NCBI GenBank assembly: GCA_028694115.1
Contig: JAQUUB010000013.1
Location: forward strand, 24,895-88,894
Direction of reading: 5' to 3'
From: Lachnospiraceae bacterium
GTDB lineage: Bacteria > Bacillota_A > Clostridia > Lachnospirales > Lachnospiraceae
DNA length: 64,000 bases
Shown: in pieces, positions 17,291 through 26,364 of the stretch
Numbering within the stretch: position 1 is the first letter of the stretch
Layout of the letters: every line of letters begins with the position of its first letter
Program-made: the position numbers and the translations under genes
Notes under the pieces: model-generated
What the model was told of the DNA's origin: nothing
The model's database searches: none
Seen by the model: the letters and a program-made list of their open reading frames with translations, nothing else

Positions 17291-19464
17291 TTAGAGAAGG
17301 AACGATACTCGGAGATCGATATGAGATTATAAGCAAAATTGGTACTGGTGGAATGTCAGATGTCTATAAGGCGAAGTGTCATAAGCTGAACCGCTTTGTT
17401 GCTATTAAGGTATTAAAACATGAATTCAGTGAAAACAGAGGTTTTGTTTCAAAGTTTAGAGTAGAGGCACAATCAGCAGCAGGACTTATGCATCCAAACA
17501 TTGTCAATGTATATGATGTCGGAGATGAAGACGGCATGCATTATATTGTAATGGAGCTTGTTGAAGGTATCACATTAAAACATTATATTGAAAAAAAGCT
17601 TCGCTTATCGGTAAAAGAAGCGATCAGCATTGCGATTCAGGTTTCCATGGGAATTGAGTCTGCTCATAACAATCATATTATACACAGGGATATTAAGCCA
17701 CAAAATATTATCATATCGAAAGAAGGCAAAGTAAAGGTAACGGATTTTGGTATTGCCCGTGCGGCATCCAGTGATACGATTACTTCAAATGTCATGGGTT
17801 CTGTTCACTATACATCACCAGAACAGGCGAGAGGTGGATATAGTGATGAAAAGAGTGACATTTATTCTCTAGGTATTACAATGTTTGAAATGTTAACAGG
17901 CCGTGTGCCATTTGATGGAGAAACGACCGTTGCAATTGCAATTCAACATATACAGGAGGAAATACCTTCTCCACGTTCTTATGTAGATGATATTCCAATC
18001 AGTGTAGAGCAGATTATCTACAAATGCTGCCAGAAGAACCCAGACAGAAGATACCAGTCGATGTCTGAACTGATTGTTGATTTAAAGAAATCATTAATTA
18101 CTCCAGATGAAGATTTTGTAAAAATGGTTCCTATGGGTGGATACCATGCAGAAACTAAAATGATTTCCGATGATGAAATGGCAGTGATTAAGCGTCATAC
18201 GGATCGGATTGATTTAGATGATGAGATGTTAAAAGCATATGAAAGACCACAAAAATCCAATCATGTAACATCAAATGCAAAATCAAATTCAAATACAAAA
18301 TCAAATGCAAAGTCAAATGCAAAGTCAAATGATAAGTTTCATGAAAAAGAAAATTTAAAGAGGCGTAATAATTATATTGATCCAGAAGAGGACGAAGAGG
18401 ATGACATGGATCCCAAGATGGAAAAACTCATGTCGGTTCTTGGAATAGTAGCAGCAGTTATTATTGCAGTAATTGCCTTATTTGTTGTAGGAAAAATGCT
18501 GGGATTATTTAAAGCAACACCATCCAGTGTCAGTGAAAATCAGGTAAATTCGGAATCAGTTTCCATGATTGATGTAACGGGCATGTCATTTGATGAAGCC
18601 AAGACGAAACTGCGCGTACTAGAGCTTGAAGTACAGGCTTCTTATCAATCTTCGGCTAGTGTGGAAAAGGATCTTGTTGTTTCACAGAGTATCGCAGCTG
18701 GACAGGAAGTACAAGCAAATAGTGTCGTTGAATTAGTTGTTAGTTCAGGCGAAGATGGAATAGCAGTGCCTTCTGTTGTAGGAAAGAGTGAAGCCGAGGC
18801 AAAGGTAGCACTTGAGTCAGAAGGATTTATCATGTCAAAGGATTATAGTGCAAGTGATACCGTAGCAAAGGGAAATATTATTTCACAGGTTCCAGCGGAA
18901 GGACAGAGTGCCCCGAAGGGATCAACAGTTACGGTAGTGATTAGTTCTGGAAAATCCACAAATAGTGTAATTGTACCGGATATCAGACTTCAAACAGAAG
19001 CGGCTGCGAAGACACTTCTAACTGCGGCGTCACTTACGTGGTCAACAATCGATGAGACTTATAGCGATACAGTGCCTATTGGATGTGTTGTTTCTCAAAG
19101 CTATTCACCTGGACTAACGGTTGATGAAGGAACTAGTGTTAATTTTACGTTAAGCCTTGGACCTAAAACAGTATCTTATAAATGTAATTTTAATGTTAAC
19201 GCACCTTCTTCTTACCAAGGTGGTAATGCGGAGGTAGTATTGACACAGACAGGTTCCAATAATGTATTATTTAATTCCACTGTTACAGGATTCCCGGTTT
19301 CCATCAACTTAAGTAAGATACAAGGTCAGGGAACTGGAGTGATTACGATTACCTATACGGTTTCTACTACGGTTGTTGTTGAGAATGAAGATGGAACAAC
19401 CAGCAATCAAGTGAAAAATGAGACAAAAGCAGAATACCAAAATGTTACATTTACACAAGAATAG
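17287..19464 (+). CDS. prkC: PASTA-domain serine/threonine kinase (PrkC/Stk)
   Basis: Membrane kinase that reads peptidoglycan state and phosphorylates cytoplasmic targets. The kinase domain covers residues 1-270: Gly loop GTGGMSDV (19-26), Lys41, catalytic HRD at 133-135, DFG and the SPEQARG segment. A low-complexity juxtamembrane stretch rich in SNAKSN repeats (about 325-350) and an acidic segment precede one membrane helix (about 385-405). Outside are three PASTA repeats (about 420-635). An extra beta-rich region of about 90 residues, rich in Thr, Val and Asn, ends the protein; I do not recognise it. 725 residues. Confidence 0.95.
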   Translation: MIREGTILGDRYEIISKIGTGGMSDVYKAKCHKLNRFVAIKVLKHEFSENRGFVSKFRVEAQSAAGLMHPNIVNVYDVGDEDGMHYIVMELVEGITLKHYIEKKLRLSVKEAISIAIQVSMGIESAHNNHIIHRDIKPQNIIISKEGKVKVTDFGIARAASSDTITSNVMGSVHYTSPEQARGGYSDEKSDIYSLGITMFEMLTGRVPFDGETTVAIAIQHIQEEIPSPRSYVDDIPISVEQIIYKCCQKNPDRRYQSMSELIVDLKKSLITPDEDFVKMVPMGGYHAETKMISDDEMAVIKRHTDRIDLDDEMLKAYERPQKSNHVTSNAKSNSNTKSNAKSNAKSNDKFHEKENLKRRNNYIDPEEDEEDDMDPKMEKLMSVLGIVAAVIIAVIALFVVGKMLGLFKATPSSVSENQVNSESVSMIDVTGMSFDEAKTKLRVLELEVQASYQSSASVEKDLVVSQSIAAGQEVQANSVVELVVSSGEDGIAVPSVVGKSEAEAKVALESEGFIMSKDYSASDTVAKGNIISQVPAEGQSAPKGSTVTVVISSGKSTNSVIVPDIRLQTEAAAKTLLTAASLTWSTIDETYSDTVPIGCVVSQSYSPGLTVDEGTSVNFTLSLGPKTVSYKCNFNVNAPSSYQGGNAEVVLTQTGSNNVLFNSTVTGFPVSINLSKIQGQGTGVITITYTVSTTVVVENEDGTTSNQVKNETKAEYQNVTFTQE
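18271..18333 (+). repeat. in-gene tandem repeat encoding SNxKSN units
   Basis: Repeats built on TCAAATGCAAAG with near-identical units, encoding the Ser-Asn-Ala-Lys stretch just before the membrane helix of the kinase. Repeats of this kind can change copy number by slippage in multiples that keep the frame. Confidence 0.75.
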
Positions 19465-19482
19465 TGGAGATAACCGCTAACT

Positions 19483-20373
19483 ATGGAAAATTTGTTACAG
19501 GGAAAAATAATAAAGGGAATAGCAGGGTTTTACTATGTGCATCTTAAAGATAAAGGGGTGTATGAGTGTAAAGCAAAAGGTATTTTTCGAAATAAAAAGG
19601 TAAAGCCACTGGTAGGTGATCAGGTACTGATTCAAATCCTATCTGAGGATACTAAAACGGGAAATATTGAAGAAATTTCGAAAAGAACCAATTCTTTGAT
19701 AAGACCTGCGGTAGCCAATGTGGATCAGGCAGTGGTGATTTTTGCTGCTGCAAAGCCAACTCCAAACCTTAATTTGTTAGATCGTTTTCTGGTTTTGATG
19801 GAAAAAGAATGTGTTGATACAATTATTTGTTTTAACAAGAAGGATTTATGCAAAAAGGAGCAGCTTGAAGAGCTTCTACAAATCTATCAATCAGCAGGGT
19901 ATCGTGTGCTATTTACAAGTGCATCTGGGAATGAAGGAATACAGCAATTAAAAGATATCTTACGTGGGAAAACAACTACGGTTGCAGGTCCATCTGGTGT
20001 AGGGAAATCCTCTCTTATCAATTGTTTGCAAGAGGGTGTAGTTATGGCAACGGGTTCCATCAGTACCAAAATCGAACGAGGAAAGCATACAACAAGACAT
20101 TCTGAGCTGATTACGATGGAGGATTGCACCTATATCATGGATACCCCGGGCTTTAGTTCTATTGAATTAACCGGGATAGAGAAGGAAGAATTGCAAGAAT
20201 ATTTTATAGAATTTGGTGATTACGAAAAGAATTGTCGCTTTCAGGGATGTGCGCATATACATGAGCCGGATTGTGGGGTTAAAGAGGCTTTAGAACATGG
20301 GGAAATTAATAAGTCAAGGTATGAAAATTATATTCAGTTATATGAAGAATTAAAAAATAAGAGGAGATACTAA
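19483..20373 (+). CDS. rsgA: ribosome small-subunit-dependent GTPase RsgA
   Basis: Circularly permuted GTPase that checks late 30S maturation. The 296-residue protein has an N-terminal OB fold, then G4 CFNKKDL, G1 GPSGVGKSS and G3 DTPGF in the permuted order typical of RsgA, and a C-terminal zinc knuckle (Cys at CRFQGC, His in HIHEPDC). It follows the kinase gene by 18 nt with a weak GTGGAG ribosome site 12 nt from the ATG. The order PP2C-kinase-rsgA-rpe is the same as in Bacillus subtilis. Confidence 0.96.
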   Translation: MENLLQGKIIKGIAGFYYVHLKDKGVYECKAKGIFRNKKVKPLVGDQVLIQILSEDTKTGNIEEISKRTNSLIRPAVANVDQAVVIFAAAKPTPNLNLLDRFLVLMEKECVDTIICFNKKDLCKKEQLEELLQIYQSAGYRVLFTSASGNEGIQQLKDILRGKTTTVAGPSGVGKSSLINCLQEGVVMATGSISTKIERGKHTTRHSELITMEDCTYIMDTPGFSSIELTGIEKEELQEYFIEFGDYEKNCRFQGCAHIHEPDCGVKEALEHGEINKSRYENYIQLYEELKNKRRY

Positions 20374-20375
20374 CG

Positions 20376-21047
20376 ATGAATAAACTATCCCCATCAATTT
20401 TAGCAGCAGATTTTGCAAACTTAGGTCAATGCATTCAATATGTTGATATTTCAGGTGCAGACTATATTCATATCGATGTAATGGATGGTGACTTTGTTCC
20501 AAGTATTTCATTTGGAATGCCAGTCATCCGCTCAATTAGAAAAGTGACGGATAAGATATTTGATGTGCATTTAATGATTCATCATCCGGAAAGGTATATT
20601 AATGAATTTGTAGATTGTGGAGCCGATAGTATCACGGTTCATGCAGAGGCATGTAAGAATCTGGAATCTGTAATAAGTCAGATTCGCGATGCGGGTGTTA
20701 AAGTAGGAGTGTCCATTAATCCTCAAACGCAAATCATAGAAATTGAGCATATTCTCAATCAGGTAGATATGATTTTATTAATGACAGTCAATCCGGGATT
20801 TGGCGGACAAACATACATTGAGAGTTCAACTGAGAAAATCAAAGAGTTAAAAAAAATGATTGATGAAAGACATTGTAATGTTGATATCGAGGTAGATGGT
20901 GGAATTGTAAAAGAAAATATTCATGAGGTATTAGATGCTGGTGCAAATGTGATTGTAATGGGTTCCTCCATTTTTAGAGGAGATATATCTGAAAATACAA
21001 AATACTTTAAAAAGGTATTGCAAGATTATGAGAAGGGGATTTCTTAA
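20376..21047 (+). CDS. rpe: ribulose-phosphate 3-epimerase
   Basis: Interconverts ribulose 5-phosphate and xylulose 5-phosphate in the pentose phosphate pathway. The 223-residue TIM barrel begins with the family's [10 protein letters not shown], has the metal-binding [11 protein letters not shown] and [10 protein letters not shown], and ends with the DGGI phosphate-binding segment. The start is 2 nt after the rsgA stop, with AAGAGGAGA in the end of rsgA. The stop overlaps the next start by one base (TAATG). Confidence 0.97.
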   Translation: MNKLSPSILAADFANLGQCIQYVDISGADYIHIDVMDGDFVPSISFGMPVIRSIRKVTDKIFDVHLMIHHPERYINEFVDCGADSITVHAEACKNLESVISQIRDAGVKVGVSINPQTQIIEIEHILNQVDMILLMTVNPGFGGQTYIESSTEKIKELKKMIDERHCNVDIEVDGGIVKENIHEVLDAGANVIVMGSSIFRGDISENTKYFKKVLQDYEKGIS

Positions 21048-22603
21048 TGAAAAAAGTACTTATTATTGGAGCAGGTCCAGCAGGCTTAACTGCAGCTTAT
21101 GAATTACTAAAGCGAGATAAAGAGGCAGAAGTAGTTGTCTTTGAAGAGAGCACTTACATGGGAGGCATTTCTAAAACTGTAAACTATAAGGGAAATCGAA
21201 TGGATATGGGAGGGCACCGTTTCTTCTCCAAGGTACCTAAAGTAAATGAATGGTGGGAGAGCATGCTTCCTATGCAGGGGGCACCAACATACGATGACAT
21301 TCTATTAGAGCGAAAAATGCCTTTGAAAAAAGATGGACCTGATCCAGAAAAAGAAGATCGAGTGATGTTAACAAGAAATCGTGTCTCTAGAATCTACTTC
21401 AAAAAGAAGTTTTTTGATTACCCAATTAGTCTTAAACCAGAAACAATTCTAAATATGGGATTTTTTACAACAATTAGAGTTGGATTCAGTTATTTGGCAG
21501 CGATGATACATAAAAAAGAAGAAAAATCTTTAGAAGATTTCTATATTAACCGTTTTGGAAAAATGCTCTATTCCATGTTCTTTGAAAATTATACAGAGAA
21601 TCTTTGGGGGAGACATCCCAGCGAAATTTCACCAGAGTGGGGTGCACAACGTGTAAAAGGATTATCTATCGTTGCTATTATTAAAGATATGTTTAGTAAG
21701 TTGATACCAGGTAAAAAGAAAAAACAGGTAGAAACTTCCCTTATCGAAGAATTTAGTTATCCTAAATTTGGTCCTGGTCAGCTTTGGGATGTGACAGCTG
21801 AGGAAATTAGAAAGCTAGGCGGTCAGATTTTAAAAGAATGTAAAGTGGTATCCATTCAGACAGATAAAACAGGGAAAGCAATTTCTCTGACATATGAAGA
21901 GAATGGAGAATTAAAAACCATGGAGGGTGATCTCTTTATTTCTTCTATGCCAGTAAAAGATTTAATTGCTGGTATGAACGATGTTCCAAAAGAAGTAGCA
22001 GAGATTGCGGCTGGACTTCCCTATAGGGATTATATGACAGTAGGCCTTCTAGTACCAAAGCTTAATCTCAAAAATAAGACAAAAATGAAAACAATTGCTA
22101 ATATTGTTCCAGATGATTGGGTTTATGTACATGACCGTTCCGTTATGCTAGGACGTTTTCAGATTTATAATAATTGGTCTCCCTATATGATTAAAGATTT
22201 AGAGAATACTGTTTGGGTAGGACTTGAATACTTTGTTTTCGAGGGCGATAAATACTGGTCCATGTCAGATGATGATTTTGCAAAATTTGCAATTGAAGAG
22301 TTTGTGAGGATGGGAATTGTTGATCAATCTTCGGATGTAATGGATTATCATGTAGAAAGAGTTAAGAAAGCTTATCCAGCATATTTTGATACCTATGATC
22401 AAATGGATACAGTGGTAAAATATATCAATAAATTTGATAACTTATATTGTGTTGGAAGAAATGGACAGCATAGATATAATAATATTGATCATTCCATGAT
22501 GACTTCCTTTGAAACGGTTGATAATATTATTTCTGGTAGAAAAGATAAAAAAAATATATGGAATGTAAATACAGAAAAAGAATATCATGAGGCTTCTAAA
22601 TAA
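21047..22603 (+). CDS. FAD-dependent oxidoreductase, amine-oxidase/UDP-galactopyranose mutase-like
   Basis: This 518-residue flavoprotein has the N-terminal dinucleotide-binding motif [13 protein letters not shown], then the FAD motif MGGHRFF typical of the amine-oxidase/protoporphyrinogen-oxidase/UDP-galactopyranose mutase superfamily, and a C-terminal [14 protein letters not shown] segment that closes the flavin site. Genes of this type are often named protoporphyrinogen oxidase, but nothing here supports haem synthesis. Its start overlaps the rpe stop by one base. It converges on the radical SAM gene across a shared terminator. Substrate unknown; a role in surface sugar or lipid modification is only a guess. 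Confidence 0.8.
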   Translation: MKKVLIIGAGPAGLTAAYELLKRDKEAEVVVFEESTYMGGISKTVNYKGNRMDMGGHRFFSKVPKVNEWWESMLPMQGAPTYDDILLERKMPLKKDGPDPEKEDRVMLTRNRVSRIYFKKKFFDYPISLKPETILNMGFFTTIRVGFSYLAAMIHKKEEKSLEDFYINRFGKMLYSMFFENYTENLWGRHPSEISPEWGAQRVKGLSIVAIIKDMFSKLIPGKKKKQVETSLIEEFSYPKFGPGQLWDVTAEEIRKLGGQILKECKVVSIQTDKTGKAISLTYEENGELKTMEGDLFISSMPVKDLIAGMNDVPKEVAEIAAGLPYRDYMTVGLLVPKLNLKNKTKMKTIANIVPDDWVYVHDRSVMLGRFQIYNNWSPYMIKDLENTVWVGLEYFVFEGDKYWSMSDDDFAKFAIEEFVRMGIVDQSSDVMDYHVERVKKAYPAYFDTYDQMDTVVKYINKFDNLYCVGRNGQHRYNNIDHSMMTSFETVDNIISGRKDKKNIWNVNTEKEYHEASK

Positions 22604-22604
22604 T

Positions 22605-22636
22605 AAAAAAATCTCTGCGCCTGCAGAGATTTTTTA
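22605..22636. terminator. bidirectional intrinsic terminator
   Basis: Stem ATCTCTGC/GCAGAGAT with loop GCCT, flanked by A-run on the left and T-run on the right, so it can end transcription from both the flavoprotein gene and the facing radical SAM gene. Confidence 0.92.
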
Positions 22637-22644
22637 TTGCAAAT

Positions 22645-23589
22645 CTATTTGGATTCTTGCAAGGATTCTTCGACAATTTCCATACGGAGTCCGGCGTCAA
22701 TAAAATCACAGTGCTTACAGAAATTATAATTCTGACGTCCTAACTTAATTTTATCACGAAGATCTTGATAAGCAGGAGAATTCCATGCTTCTTTTAAAGG
22801 CGTTACCTTTAAATCAGCTAAGGTTGTTACTTCAAAGTTATCACAACAGCAGATGCCCATACGACCATCAGGCACAATCCACATATCAGTAAAAGGCATC
22901 AGACATGTCTCTTTAATTACTTTTTCAGTAGCCTTTTTATTAGGAGCACTTCCAGCACGATTGGTAAGTACCTCATGAAGGTAGCGAATTTGAATTCTCG
23001 CATCTAAATTCTTGAATTTTTCGGGATTCGCCTTGATATAATCATATACCTTTTGATGGGGTTCCTGGAGTTTCATTGTTTCACTGTAATTATTGATAAT
23101 CAACTCGTCAATGTAAGGTGCAATCGCATCGATTTTCGCTTCATCCAGCAGAAGACCATTTGTAGACATAAAGATATGTGCATTTGGAAGCTGTTCTCTT
23201 GCATATTTATGTAATTCAACAATTCTTGTATCCATCCAAGGTTCATTATTTCCATATAAGGTAAGACGATTTTTGTAGCCCCAATCTCTTAACTGATCAA
23301 TGATACTTTTAAATAGTTCTTCATCCATTTTTGCAAAAGGACGTTTGTCCGCATTTTTATTAGCGGTACAAAAAGAACATGTACTATTGCAACGATTAAT
23401 GGTTTCGAGATTTACTACATTAGGATGTGGTAGATCTTTACTGTTCATAAAGTATTCAATATATTGTTCTTGTTGTTTACGGCGTTTTGCAAACTGTAAT
23501 TTAAGATAAGCTTCACTTGCTAACTTTGGAAAATACTTTCTGGCATTCCAACCAAAAGCTCCCATAAAGTTATCAATTTTAATAGGCAT
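22645..23589 (-). CDS. radical SAM/SPASM-domain protein
   Basis: This 314-residue protein has the radical SAM cluster motif CNSTCSFC near residue 67 and a C-terminal SPASM-like Cys set (CLMPF, CCC, CKHC) for an auxiliary iron-sulfur cluster. Such enzymes modify peptides, sugars or nucleosides; the target here is unknown. On the minus strand AAGGAGG directly abuts an ATG, while the second ATG two codons later has 6-nt spacing, so I start at the latter (position 23589). It is a single gene with its own near-consensus promoter, convergent with the flavoprotein gene. No precursor peptide gene is visible beside it. Confidence 0.85.
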   Translation of the reverse strand: MPIKIDNFMGAFGWNARKYFPKLASEAYLKLQFAKRRKQQEQYIEYFMNSKDLPHPNVVNLETINRCNSTCSFCTANKNADKRPFAKMDEELFKSIIDQLRDWGYKNRLTLYGNNEPWMDTRIVELHKYAREQLPNAHIFMSTNGLLLDEAKIDAIAPYIDELIINNYSETMKLQEPHQKVYDYIKANPEKFKNLDARIQIRYLHEVLTNRAGSAPNKKATEKVIKETCLMPFTDMWIVPDGRMGICCCDNFEVTTLADLKVTPLKEAWNSPAYQDLRDKIKLGRQNYNFCKHCDFIDAGLRMEIVEESLQESK

Positions 23590-23625
23590 ATTCATCCTCC
23601 TTAGAATGTCGTAGTTAACTTAAGA

Positions 23626-23654
23626 ATTATAGCATTTCAGAAAGTTTGTGTCAA
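23626..23654 (-). promoter_or_regulatory. sigma-A promoter of the radical SAM gene
   Basis: On the minus strand, TTGACA (23654-23649), a 17-nt spacer and TATAAT (23631-23626): a perfect consensus match with optimal spacing. Transcription would begin about 30 nt before the start codon. Confidence 0.9.
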
Positions 23655-23663
23655 ACACATCAC

Positions 23664-23690
23664 TTGACGAAACAAGGTAAGTAGTATAAA
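23664..23690 (+). promoter_or_regulatory. probable promoter of ychF
   Basis: TTGACG, 15 nt, TATAAA, about 45 nt before the ychF start. The spacer is shorter than ideal. It is divergent from and close to the radical SAM promoter. Confidence 0.5.
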
Positions 23691-23736
23691 GTAAAAACGA
23701 ATGTTAGAACTTGTTGTAAGAAAGGAATAGACACCA

Positions 23737-24834
23737 ATGAAATTAGGAATTGTAGGATTACCCAATGTAGGAAAGAGTACATTATTTAATTCATTAACAA
23801 AAGCTGGAGCAGAATCTGCAAATTATCCATTCTGTACGATTGACCCCAATGTGGGTGTGGTAACTGTACCGGATGAAAGATTAAAACTTTTAGGAAATAT
23901 GTATCATTCGAAAAAGGTTACGCCGGCAGTTATTGAATTTGTTGATATAGCAGGACTTGTAAAAGGAGCATCCAAAGGAGAGGGATTAGGGAATCAATTC
24001 TTATCAAACATCCGTGAAGTTGACGCAGTGGTACATGTTGTGCGTTGCTTTGAAGATACGAATGTCATTCATGTGGATGGAAATGTAAATCCAATTAGAG
24101 ATATCGAAACGATCAATTTAGAGTTAATATTCTCTGATTTAGAAATTCTTGAAAGAAGAATTGCAAAGGTATCAAAACAAGCGAGAATGGACAAAGTAGC
24201 TGGTAAAGAATTTGAACTTTTGGAACGTCTGAAAGGTTTTCTTGAAGAGGGAAAGATGGCAATCAGTTTTGAATGTTTCGATGAAGACGAGGAAGAATGG
24301 TTTGCTACTTATAATTTACTCACTGCAAAACCAGTCATCTTTGCGGCAAATGTATCCGAAGATGATTTGGCGGACGATGGTGCTACAAATGATTTTGTAT
24401 CACAGGTAAGAGAGTATGCAAGGAATGAAAACAGTGAAGTGTTTGTAATTTGTGCACAAATCGAACAAGAAATTGCAGAATTAGATGATGATGAAAAATC
24501 AATGTTTCTTGAAGATTTAGGATTGTCTGAATCTGGGCTTGAAAAACTGGTTAAGGCAAGTTATCATTTGCTTGGTCTTATGAGCTTTTTAACATCGGGA
24601 GAAGATGAGACAAGAGCATGGACGATTAAACAAGGCACCAAGGCTCCACAGGCAGCGGGTAAAATTCATACAGATTTTGAAAGAGGATTTATCAGAGCCG
24701 AAGTAGTAAATTATCAGAATTTATTAGACTGTGGATCCATTGCAGCTGCAAAGGAAAAAGGACTTGTGGGAATAGAAGGAAAGGAATACGTGGTAAAAGA
24801 CGGTGATGTGATTTTATTCCGTTTTAACGTATAG
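23737..24834 (+). CDS. ychF: redox-regulated ATPase YchF
   Basis: Obg-family P-loop protein that, unlike relatives, prefers ATP and associates with ribosomes. The 365-residue protein has GLPNVGKST (G1), DIAGLVKGASKGEGLGNQF (G3), a coiled-coil insert and the C-terminal TGS domain ending DGDVILFRFNV. AGAAAGGAAT precedes the ATG by about 10 nt. It is followed 9 nt later by lgt. Confidence 0.97.
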   Translation: MKLGIVGLPNVGKSTLFNSLTKAGAESANYPFCTIDPNVGVVTVPDERLKLLGNMYHSKKVTPAVIEFVDIAGLVKGASKGEGLGNQFLSNIREVDAVVHVVRCFEDTNVIHVDGNVNPIRDIETINLELIFSDLEILERRIAKVSKQARMDKVAGKEFELLERLKGFLEEGKMAISFECFDEDEEEWFATYNLLTAKPVIFAANVSEDDLADDGATNDFVSQVREYARNENSEVFVICAQIEQEIAELDDDEKSMFLEDLGLSESGLEKLVKASYHLLGLMSFLTSGEDETRAWTIKQGTKAPQAAGKIHTDFERGFIRAEVVNYQNLLDCGSIAAAKEKGLVGIEGKEYVVKDGDVILFRFNV

Positions 24835-24843
24835 GGAGCAACT

Positions 24844-25740
24844 ATGGGAATTAATGATATTGCGTTTCCGAATCTTGGAATTTATTTAGATAACGTTGGA
24901 AGATCATTTTCAATTTTTGGATTTCGTATTTTCTTTTATGGAATTTTAATTGGATTAGGTATTTTATCGGGTGTTGTTTTTGCAGCAAGTGAGGCGAAAA
25001 GAAGAAATTTAAACCCAGATATTATTTGGGATCTTGCAATTTATGAGATTTTCTTTTCGATTGTAGGAGCAAGGATCTATTTTGTAGCGACATCATGGGA
25101 TACGTATAAGGATCACCCGATTGATGTGTTCAATTTGAGACTGGGAGGGATTGCTATTTACGGTGCAATCATCGCTGCATTTATTACCCTCTTTGTTTAT
25201 TGTAAAATTAAAAAAATTAAGTTTTTCGTTTTAGCTGACACACTTATTATGGGATTAGTCATCGGTCAAATTATTGGAAGATGGGGAAATTTCTTTAATC
25301 GTGAAGTTTTCGGAGATTACTCTAATGGGTTATTTGCAATGAGATTACCTATCGATGCGGTCAGAGCTAGCGACATATCCGTTGGAATCAGTACACATAT
25401 CATAGAAGGAACGAATTATATCCAAGTGCATCCCACATTTTTGTATGAAGCGGCTTGGAATCTCTTACTGCTTCTTTTCTTATGGTTTTATAGAAAACAC
25501 AAGAGATTTGAAGGTGAGTTATTCTTTATTTATTTAATTGGATATGGAGTGGGAAGATTTTTTATCGAAGCGATTCGAACCGATCAATTATTTATCCCAG
25601 GAACTAATTTGCCTATCTCAATGGTAGTAGGAGCTGTTAGCGCGGTGGGATCTGTAATCGCAATATTAGTATTGAGAAAGAAACTTCCCCAGGCACAATA
25701 TCTTGTGGAAACAAAAGAAGAAGAAAAGAAAACAAACTAA
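24844..25740 (+). CDS. lgt: prolipoprotein diacylglyceryl transferase
   Basis: Membrane enzyme that attaches diacylglycerol to the lipobox Cys of prelipoproteins. The 298-residue protein has seven predicted membrane helices, the family segment GRWGNFFNREVFG and HPTFLYEAAWN, with the conserved Arg and His expected at the active site. GGAGCAACT precedes the ATG. Lipoproteins such as the sugar-binding protein at 56.4 kb would be substrates. A terminator follows. Confidence 0.96.
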   Translation: MGINDIAFPNLGIYLDNVGRSFSIFGFRIFFYGILIGLGILSGVVFAASEAKRRNLNPDIIWDLAIYEIFFSIVGARIYFVATSWDTYKDHPIDVFNLRLGGIAIYGAIIAAFITLFVYCKIKKIKFFVLADTLIMGLVIGQIIGRWGNFFNREVFGDYSNGLFAMRLPIDAVRASDISVGISTHIIEGTNYIQVHPTFLYEAAWNLLLLLFLWFYRKHKRFEGELFFIYLIGYGVGRFFIEAIRTDQLFIPGTNLPISMVVGAVSAVGSVIAILVLRKKLPQAQYLVETKEEEKKTN

Positions 25741-25770
25741 ATATAGAATAATACCAATAAAAAGATAAAA

Positions 25771-25798
25771 TGCGCCTCATGATGAGGCGTCTTTTTTT
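25771..25798 (+). terminator. intrinsic terminator after lgt
   Basis: Stem CGCCTC/GAGGCG with loop ATGAT, followed by a seven-T run. It separates lgt from the division cluster. Confidence 0.93.
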
Positions 25799-25867
25799 GT
25801 GCAAATGTTAAGAAAAATTTAAGAAAAGTATTGCCTTAATTATAAAATTGATATAAAATTAGGTCAT

Positions 25868-25907
25868 AAGTGGTGAAAAGTGGTGGCAAGTGGTAGAAAG
25901 TGGTGGC
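25868..25907 (+). promoter_or_regulatory. MraZ operator, four 10-bp direct repeats
   Basis: Four abutting copies of AAGTGGTNNN with exact 10-bp period (AAGTGGTGAA, AAGTGGTGGC, AAGTGGTAGA, AAGTGGTGGC), ending 4 nt before the mraZ ATG. This matches the repeated AAAGTGKN3-type sites reported for MraZ autoregulation in mollicutes and the repeat principle in E. coli. AT-rich promoter-like sequence with two TATAAA hexamers (25841 and 25852) lies just upstream. Confidence 0.85.
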
Positions 25908-25911
25908 GCAT

Positions 25912-26340
25912 ATGTTTATGGGAGAATATAACCATACAATAGACACCAAAGGCAGGCTGATAATCCCCTCGAAATTTCGAGAGTCATTAGGAGAAGAATT
26001 TGTAGTGACAAAAGGATTGGACGGTTGTCTCTTTGTTTACGGCAATGAAGAATGGTCCAAATTTGAAGAGAAACTTACCACATTACCATTAACAAGTACT
26101 GATGCAAGAAAATTTGTTCGTTTCTTTTTAGCTGGAGCAGCTAGTGTAGAAGTGGACAAGCAGGGAAGAATATTACTACCTGCAAATTTAAGAACGCATG
26201 CAAATCTAGAAAAAGACACAGTTTTAATTGGTGTGGCCAGTCGAATCGAAATCTGGAGCAAAGAAAGATGGGATTCTAATGACTACGATGATATGGATGC
26301 CATTGCAGAAAAAATGGAAGAACTGGGACTCAGTATTTAA
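25912..26340 (+). CDS. mraZ: division/cell-wall cluster regulator MraZ
   Basis: DNA-binding repressor of the division and cell-wall cluster. The 142-residue protein has the two SpoVT/AbrB-like halves, each with a DxxGR motif (DTKGRLIIP and DKQGRILLP). I start at the ATG at 25912 (MFMGEYNH), the usual N-terminus; GTG codons at 25900 and 25903 fall inside the operator repeats. No standard Shine-Dalgarno is visible: the last repeat occupies that position, so MraZ binding could affect the region used for initiation as well as transcription. Confidence 0.95.
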   Translation: MFMGEYNHTIDTKGRLIIPSKFRESLGEEFVVTKGLDGCLFVYGNEEWSKFEEKLTTLPLTSTDARKFVRFFLAGAASVEVDKQGRILLPANLRTHANLEKDTVLIGVASRIEIWSKERWDSNDYDDMDAIAEKMEELGLSI

Positions 26341-26364
26341 TAGGTGTTTAAAAGGAGTATCAAT

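Noticed and set aside
23626..23690. Reading the divergent promoters as one shared operator region
   Set aside because: No symmetric motif or regulator gene supports joint control of the radical SAM gene and ychF.
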